Assembly: GCA_029260455.1 (NCBI GenBank)
Contig: JAJDDF010000006.1
Coordinates: 310,001 to 374,000, forward strand
Source of the DNA: Phycisphaerales bacterium
GTDB taxonomy: Bacteria > Planctomycetota > Phycisphaerae > Phycisphaerales > UBA1924
DNA length: 64,000 nucleotides
Direction of reading: 5' to 3'
A model generated the notes under the pieces. That model was not told the DNA's origin and made no database searches. It saw nothing but the letters and a program-made list of their open reading frames with translations. Below, piece after piece: positions 58,616 through 64,000 of this stretch; the stretch's first letter is position 1; each line of letters begins with the position of its first letter. Position numbers and translations under genes: made by a program.

Positions 58616-60988
58616 TCACTCCCGCATCTGCGGGTACACCAGATACCGATCATGGCATTCCAGAATCAGATCATTCACGCCGTCGCCGGTGATGTCGCCA
58701 ATGATCGCGTTTGAGGGCTCGAACCCGCCGCGGCCCTGTCCCTCGAACAATCTTTGCTCAAAGACGCGAAACTCCGTGGCAAAGCGCAGCTTGCGCGATG
58801 CGCTGAGTGTGTATACCTGGCACATGTGTTCGTTGGCATCGAGGATGATCAGATCGGTGTATCCATCACCATTGATATCCCCCACTTCGATCTCATGTTC
58901 GCGCAGGTCTTCATCATCCGAGCGATGCACCGCAAAGGGTTCGAGCGCCACGCGGCGACCGGCCAGGCGCACAATCGCAAAGCTGTCTGCGGTGAGCACC
59001 ATCACTGTCGGCTCGCCATCACCGGTGAGCGCTCCTGCACGCAAGCCCGTGGGTTTCACGCCCGCAAGACGGAGGCGATCGGTGACTTTCCACGTGCCCT
59101 CCGCATCGTCAGCCATCATGACAAGTCGTTCGTTGGCACTATCTGATGCAACGATCGTTGCCTTGCCGCCCAGATCGATTGTCGCAAGCGCGTTGAGCGA
59201 ACTGGTTGCATCTGGCGTCGTGATCTGTTCGATCACGCGCCACCCTTTGACTGCGTCAAAGCTGCACGCCCGCACAAAGTTCTCGTCTGCGATAAGTAGC
59301 TCCGCATAGCCATCGCGATCAATATCAAAAAGTGCTGTGTTTTCAGGGCCCGCGCTCTGCACAAGCCCAAACTGCGGCATCTCGCGATCCGTCAACACCG
59401 TCGGCGCATTGTCACCCACCCCCCCAAGGCCGCGCACCATCACCATGGGTTCATTGGGTGTGAAGAGCGCAAGGTCCGCTGCACCGTCGTGATCAAAATC
59501 GCCCGCGAGCATCGACTTGGGCGGACGATTGACATCCTTGAGTTCGATGACAACGGATTTTTCACCGGGGCGGTGCATTTCAAGTGAGTGCTTGCGCTTG
59601 TCGCGCACCACCACCGCAAGCGCCGGTGCCCCATTGACAGCCAGACTCGCCATCGCAACCGGCGAAGCACCGCTCGTTGCAATGGTGATGGGCTGAGGGA
59701 AACCAAGGCGTCCGGTGCGTTCATTGAAATCTGACACGCCAACTGTTTTTTCAGTTTCCGAGAGAACGAATACTTCAAGGGCTGCACTTGAGTCGTCCCA
59801 TTGCCCGGTCGCAAGCGCACGCGGTTCTTTGAAAGCAGAACACAATTCGCCATCGCCGAGCCCCACGCGATTCTGCTGGATGTACAGCCGCACACCGTTA
59901 GCCGCCTGATCAGTCGAAACCATATCAAGCAAACCATCGCCATTGATATCTGCAATATCAACAGCGCGATCCCGACTTGCCTCCCCCGCGAAGGCGTACA
60001 CCTCGGCAAGTGCATCGCGCTCAAGCCCTGCGCCCGCAGTAGAGAGCGAAATGTCTTCATCCTGCAGGTCATAGAGCACGACCCGCCGAGATGCGCGTTC
60101 AATAACTGCAATTGAAGCTGCTTTTTGCCCCGGAATGCGCACCGGATCAATTTCGATGACCGTCGGCATCTCGAATCGCAGCTCGGGACCGATGATCGAA
60201 TTCTTCGTCACGCCTCGCCCACTCGCCTGCAACCAGATGCGCACCGGTGCCTCTGCCTCAGGAACAACACCAAGCATGTCGAGCGCGCCGTCACCATTAA
60301 AATCTTCAATCATAAAAGCAAGCAATGCACCATCAGACCCAAGTTTGTGCGGTTCGCCCCGTGGGCCTTCAACATCAAATTCATACACATGAATCTTGCC
60401 ATCAACTATCGTCACCAGTTCCGGCGCTGCGTCTCCTTCAACATCCGCAATAACAAAACCAGTTCGTGTTGCTGCAAGCCCGCGCACACGGCGTTTCGCG
60501 CCCACTTCAAATGTCATCGGTTCATTCTGCTGCATGATCACGATTTCGCCCGGCACGCCCGCGTAGACAATGTCCAGGCGCCCGTCGCCATCAACATCAT
60601 GCAGCGCGAAGGTCATCACGCGGTGCGCCACCGACACACTCTCGCGATCAAACCAGGGGCTGGGCGGAATCTCATTGGGCTTGGCATCGCGCTCGCGCTC
60701 CGCTTCGGTGCGCTCAGTTACACGCTGAAGATGAATCTCGATGCGACTCTTGCGGTTGTTGACAATCACAAGATCGTTACGGCCATCGCCGTTCATATCT
60801 GCCACAAGCGCTGGCCCGCACCCATTATCGATGGACACGACGCGCACCGGGTCAAACCCGAAATACGCAGACAGATCATCCGCATCGGCGCTCGCCTGCG
60901 AGGCCAACCCGCCCACAGACCCTGCAAGGGCCAACATCACACATGATTTCGTGAACCGGGACATGCCCGGTCTGGCGGACCTGATCAT
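58616..60988 (-). CDS. Secreted FG-GAP/VCBS repeat protein
   Basis: The protein has 790 residues from the ATG at 60988, with GGAGG eight bases upstream. A signal peptide (FTKSCVMLALAGSVGGLASQASA) leads to about ten FG-GAP-like repeats with calcium loops such as DMNGDGRNDLV, DVDGDGRLDIV, DFNGDGALDML, DINGDGLLDMV, DFDHDGAADLA, DIDRDGYAELL and DITGDGVNDLI. This predicts a seven-bladed-type integrin-like beta-propeller. Such proteins are exported and bind surfaces, polysaccharides or other proteins; none of this is specific here. The adjacent genes are a GNAT and a divergent protease. Confidence 0.93.
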   Translation of the reverse strand: MIRSARPGMSRFTKSCVMLALAGSVGGLASQASADADDLSAYFGFDPVRVVSIDNGCGPALVADMNGDGRNDLVIVNNRKSRIEIHLQRVTERTEAERERDAKPNEIPPSPWFDRESVSVAHRVMTFALHDVDGDGRLDIVYAGVPGEIVIMQQNEPMTFEVGAKRRVRGLAATRTGFVIADVEGDAAPELVTIVDGKIHVYEFDVEGPRGEPHKLGSDGALLAFMIEDFNGDGALDMLGVVPEAEAPVRIWLQASGRGVTKNSIIGPELRFEMPTVIEIDPVRIPGQKAASIAVIERASRRVVLYDLQDEDISLSTAGAGLERDALAEVYAFAGEASRDRAVDIADINGDGLLDMVSTDQAANGVRLYIQQNRVGLGDGELCSAFKEPRALATGQWDDSSAALEVFVLSETEKTVGVSDFNERTGRLGFPQPITIATSGASPVAMASLAVNGAPALAVVVRDKRKHSLEMHRPGEKSVVIELKDVNRPPKSMLAGDFDHDGAADLALFTPNEPMVMVRGLGGVGDNAPTVLTDREMPQFGLVQSAGPENTALFDIDRDGYAELLIADENFVRACSFDAVKGWRVIEQITTPDATSSLNALATIDLGGKATIVASDSANERLVMMADDAEGTWKVTDRLRLAGVKPTGLRAGALTGDGEPTVMVLTADSFAIVRLAGRRVALEPFAVHRSDDEDLREHEIEVGDINGDGYTDLIILDANEHMCQVYTLSASRKLRFATEFRVFEQRLFEGQGRGGFEPSNAIIGDITGDGVNDLILECHDRYLVYPQMRE

Positions 60989-61180
60989 CGCAATTCCTCC
61001 TGAGACCTTGGAAATAGCCTCTTTCTCTCGCAGCGCAACCCATCGTGGCCCCTATCACTCACGGGGCGGGCACGAATCGCCGACGCTTCATACTGTATTC
61101 GCTCATCATCGGCCCGGCAGCCCCGGCACCACAGACTGATCTCCACGGCCAATCGCTTCTTGCGAAAGGAACTCCTCACT

Positions 61181-62188
61181 ATGCCGAGACATTCAATCTT
61201 TCACACCTTGCGCTCCATCGTGGTCATATCAGCACTTGGTACTGCCTGTGCCCCTGCTGCCCTCGCCCAGACCGATGCTGGCCCCACTGTCGATACCATC
61301 ACGATGAAAAATGGCCGCACCGTCTCCGGTCCCATTCTCAAAGAAACACCCCAAATGATCTGGATCGATCTCGGCTTCGATGTGCTCGCGGTCCCGCGCT
61401 CTGAAATTGTCGATCTCAAACGCGCCCAGGCGGCGCAGGCCAAGGTCAAAGAAGACGAACTCTACCGCACCGTCGATGCCACAAGATTGCCGATCTCCAC
61501 CCCCGCAGAACTCGCCAAGCGCTATGGCGAAGCGGTCATCAAAGTTTCAACGCCCAGCGGTCTCGGTTCCGGCTACATCATTCATCCAGATGGCTATGCA
61601 ATCACCAATGCCCACGTCGTTCAAGGTGAAACCCGCCTGCAAGCCACTGTCTTCGAACAAGGTGATCGCGAATTCAAGCGCGTCACTATCGATGATGTAG
61701 AAATCATCGCAGTCAATGCACACATTGACCTCGCCCTCATCAAACTCATCCACCCCGATGGCCGTCCATTTCACAATGTCTATGTGCAGGATATGGAAGA
61801 CCTCGAGGTCGGCCAGGAAGTCTTTGCCATCGGTAATCCCCTCGGCCTCGAACGCACACTCAGCTCCGGCGTCATCGCAACAACCCAGCGCAATTTTTCC
61901 GGCCTCACCTATGTCCAGACCACCGCTGAAATCAATCCCGGTAACTCGGGCGGCCCGCTCTTCAACCTCAAAGGCGAAGTCATCGGCACGATCAACATGG
62001 GCGCGGTCGCCGCCGACGGCATCGGCTTTGCCATTCCTGCCCGCTATGTTCGCGATTTCATCCGCAACAACGAAGCCTTTGCCTATGATCGCGAGAATCC
62101 AAATTCCGGCTACAACTATCTCGACGCCCCCCCACGCCGAACATTTGATCCACCTTCCATACTTGATGATGCCTCGGGTGAGCAATAA
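61181..62188 (+). CDS. Secreted trypsin-like serine protease (Deg/HtrA-type core, no PDZ domain)
   Basis: The protein has 335 residues from the ATG at 61181, with AAAGGA upstream. A signal peptide ends near ALAQ (30). Residues about 35-82 (VDTITMKNGRTVSGPIL...) look like a small beta domain with the K-N-G-R-x-x-x-G pattern. The protease domain has the intact triad His145 (TNAHVV), Asp183 (HIDLALIK) and Ser256 (GNSGGPL). Unlike DegP, no PDZ domain follows; the protein ends with a short polar tail. It likely acts in the periplasm on damaged or specific proteins. The next gene starts about 95 bases downstream. Confidence 0.93.
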   Translation: MPRHSIFHTLRSIVVISALGTACAPAALAQTDAGPTVDTITMKNGRTVSGPILKETPQMIWIDLGFDVLAVPRSEIVDLKRAQAAQAKVKEDELYRTVDATRLPISTPAELAKRYGEAVIKVSTPSGLGSGYIIHPDGYAITNAHVVQGETRLQATVFEQGDREFKRVTIDDVEIIAVNAHIDLALIKLIHPDGRPFHNVYVQDMEDLEVGQEVFAIGNPLGLERTLSSGVIATTQRNFSGLTYVQTTAEINPGNSGGPLFNLKGEVIGTINMGAVAADGIGFAIPARYVRDFIRNNEAFAYDRENPNSGYNYLDAPPRRTFDPPSILDDASGEQ

Positions 62189-62283
62189 ACACACACTGAA
62201 CGAATTCACGAAACAACAGAGATGGGATACCACGCGGCCTCCTCATTGAACGACCGCCGCATCACGAAAGGAATGATTGAGAC

Positions 62284-64000
62284 ATGACTGGTCTTCGAAC
62301 CACCCTGCTGTGCGCCTCAGCCATGAGCGCCCTTACACTTTCATCTGCAGCGCTCGGCGCTGTCACGATTGCTGATATCGCACCGCCAACATCAGTGCTT
62401 ATTGCAGGTACTACAGATTTTTCTGCCCTGCAAAATGCTTTCAAGAATGCCGGGCTCATGGATGTCTGGGAAGACCCTGCAATCCGCAACTGGGTGATGG
62501 GCGCAGCTCAAGAAGGACTTGATGAATTTGAAAGCGAGCTTGAAAACCTCGGCTTTGAACTTGATGACCTGTCGCCCCCCGAGGGCCCCGCAGGCATCGC
62601 ACTCTATATCGATCCCACCGCCGACTTTGAGGCCTCGCCTTTCAACATGATCGCCCTCGCCGACTTTGGCAGTAGCGCCGAGAAAATGGCTGAGTTCCTC
62701 ACCGCAGCCATCGAAGAATCAGAACGCACCGGCGAGATTGACCTCTCCGATGAGCAATATCGCAATGTCACGATCTACACCATCGAACAGGTTCCAAGTG
62801 ATGATGCTGATCAAGACGACATGGACTGGGACGACGAAGATTCGCCATTTTCTCTCGACACCGTCATGTATGCTTGGTCCGGCTCATCGCTTGTGTACGG
62901 CACCAACATCGACGCTGTGCAGGATTCCATCGACGCCCTCGCAGGACAGGGCATCAAGTCCATCGCCGACGACGACGCCTTTCTCAATGCCCTCGCGCTG
63001 GTCGGCCAACAGGAAACTTTTACCGTCGTGCGCACTGCGCCGCTCTTTCACATGATGGAGCGCGAGGAAGCCGCTGAGGGCGGCATGCCCGTCTCCACCA
63101 TCCTCAAAGCCGCCGGGCTTCGCGATGTTCATGCGCTCAGCATGGGCCTGACCTTCGATTCGCCCAAGGCTGTTTCACAGTGGACCTTTGCTGCACTGGC
63201 CCCCAATCGCACCGGCATTTTCGAACTCTTTGAAAACCCGGCGCAGGCCTTCACCCCCCCTGCTTTCGCGGGCGGCGATGCCTCCAGTCTTGGCGCTTTT
63301 CAATTCGATTTTGCTGGTCTTGTGCCCCTGGCACGACAAATCATCGCCCAGCTCCCGCCGCAAATGCAGGAGGGTGCCAACCAGATGCTGCCGCAGGTCG
63401 AAATGATGGCTGGCCCCATCCTCGCCAACCTCGGCCCGCGCGTGTACACCATGCAGACCATCACGCGACCCTTCAACTCGACGAGTCAGCAGATGCTCTT
63501 CGCTATTCAGGCAAAAAATGAAGCGCAGCTCACACAGACCATCGCTGGGTTCGCCCCCATGATGCAGCTCCAGTCACGCGAATTCATGGGCGGGCAGATC
63601 TGGGCCCCCGCATCAGCAATGCCGGGCGTCCCCGAGATAGCCTTCGGTATCGCCTCTGGACATCTCTTCGTTGGGCCTTCAACATCCATCGAAAGCGCGA
63701 TCCGTACCGCTGCCGATGCCAACACCCCGCGTCTCGCCAATGAGGCTCGCGTAAAGCAAGCATTTAGTGTATTGCCCGCGCAAGGCCTCGGCTACACATG
63801 GTCCGACCTGCACCAGTCCATGGAGTTCATGAAGTGGAGCTTTGCCAATCAGGAGCAACTGATTCGTGAACAGATCACCGCAATGTATGGCGATGATCCC
63901 GAGTTCGCCCCCTTCATTGATGAAGAAGTGCAAACTGCGATGGACCAGATGCCGGAGTTCATGAACAACATCCCCGACCTCGCGCCGCTGTACGACGTGC
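62284..64000 (+). CDS. Secreted protein, unknown, cut by the right edge of the window
   Basis: The gene is open from an ATG at 62284 to the end of the window (572 codons) with AAAGGA upstream. The signal peptide (TTLLCASAMSALTLSSAALG) is clear. The mature part reads as an alternating beta/alpha protein with phrases such as PEGPAGIALYID, TLDTV-like SLDTVMYAWSGSSLVYGTN and IAFGIASGHLFVGPST, which recall DUF3352-type periplasmic proteins; I am not sure of that. Acidic segments (DDADQDDMDWDDED) are inserted. It probably shares the transcript of the upstream protease. The 3' end is missing. Confidence 0.8.
   Translation, partial: MTGLRTTLLCASAMSALTLSSAALGAVTIADIAPPTSVLIAGTTDFSALQNAFKNAGLMDVWEDPAIRNWVMGAAQEGLDEFESELENLGFELDDLSPPEGPAGIALYIDPTADFEASPFNMIALADFGSSAEKMAEFLTAAIEESERTGEIDLSDEQYRNVTIYTIEQVPSDDADQDDMDWDDEDSPFSLDTVMYAWSGSSLVYGTNIDAVQDSIDALAGQGIKSIADDDAFLNALALVGQQETFTVVRTAPLFHMMEREEAAEGGMPVSTILKAAGLRDVHALSMGLTFDSPKAVSQWTFAALAPNRTGIFELFENPAQAFTPPAFAGGDASSLGAFQFDFAGLVPLARQIIAQLPPQMQEGANQMLPQVEMMAGPILANLGPRVYTMQTITRPFNSTSQQMLFAIQAKNEAQLTQTIAGFAPMMQLQSREFMGGQIWAPASAMPGVPEIAFGIASGHLFVGPSTSIESAIRTAADANTPRLANEARVKQAFSVLPAQGLGYTWSDLHQSMEFMKWSFANQEQLIREQITAMYGDDPEFAPFIDEEVQTAMDQMPEFMNNIPDLAPLYDV

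Noticed and set aside
61181-62188. Full DegP/HtrA protease
   Set aside because: The protease core is clear but no PDZ domain follows, so it is called only trypsin-like with a Deg-type core.
1-64000. tRNA, rRNA or known riboswitch
   Set aside because: Reading by eye on both strands I found no T-loop-like signature in a tRNA-sized context, no rRNA segments and no recognisable preQ1, SAM, cobalamin or c-di-GMP riboswitch. A covariance-model scan would settle this.

Overview
The window looks like a chromosomal piece of a planctomycete, probably class Phycisphaerae. The reasons are indirect. It holds many secreted or membrane proteins of the kind common in that phylum: a large Glu/Gln/Pro-rich membrane protein paired with a double-VWA protein, a C-terminal dockerin-like EF-hand protein, an FG-GAP protein, small CPxC...CPEC zinc-ribbon membrane proteins, and an excisionase-type HTH protein with C-terminal membrane helices. 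A Gram-negative type envelope is implied by a heptosyltransferase, an LPS-kinase-like protein and many lipoproteins. Base composition is moderately GC-rich by eye. Coding is dense on both strands, with ATG, GTG and TTG starts. I see no tRNA, rRNA, CRISPR array or insertion sequence, and no gene-free stretch longer than about 270 bases.

Layout. 1-8600: end of an unknown gene, a holin-like small protein, a PD-(D/E)XK-like protein, a DUF2470-like protein, metG, a Fic operon with two paralogous membrane proteins, and a degenerate M16 peptidase. 8780-14480: a 21-repeat Lys/Arg histone-like protein with a strong terminator, a 7Fe ferredoxin, three envelope glycan genes, flgM, a SPOR-like lipoprotein and plsY. 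14581-26640: small genes, a DinB protein, the Glu/Pro-rich and VWA pair, an ECF sigma factor with its likely membrane anti-sigma, a secreted TPR-like protein and a GAF-PP2C phosphatase. 26645-29554: lipoprotein, GH57 and ChaN-like genes.

29572-34728 is the most unusual segment. It is a compact cassette with a phage-type large terminase, a possible small terminase, a ribbon-helix-helix protein, an ABC-ATPase fused to a GNAT acetyltransferase and a double-HTH protein, all overlapping or nearly so. A divergent CI-like repressor sits opposite. No portal, capsid, tail, integrase or lysis gene is next to it. It could be a domesticated prophage remnant, a satellite, or the packaging locus of a gene-transfer-agent-like particle whose other genes lie elsewhere.

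34872-64000: an HTH membrane protein; a quinone-type operon (ubiX, two secreted coiled-coil paralogues, a UbiA prenyltransferase, a GbsR-like regulator); kbl; two hydroxyacid dehydrogenases including serA; a dockerin-like secreted protein; a DNA maintenance operon (nfo, TPR lipoprotein, queF, zinc ribbon, rdgB); an SDR with an atoE-type transporter; small planctomycete genes; a Tat-exported epimerase; a GNAT; an FG-GAP protein; a trypsin-like protease; and a partial secreted protein at the right edge.

Two dispersed intergenic repeat types occur: a 23-base palindrome found twice between convergent genes, and a CAGAG-rich repeat at 171-189 and 57994-58604.
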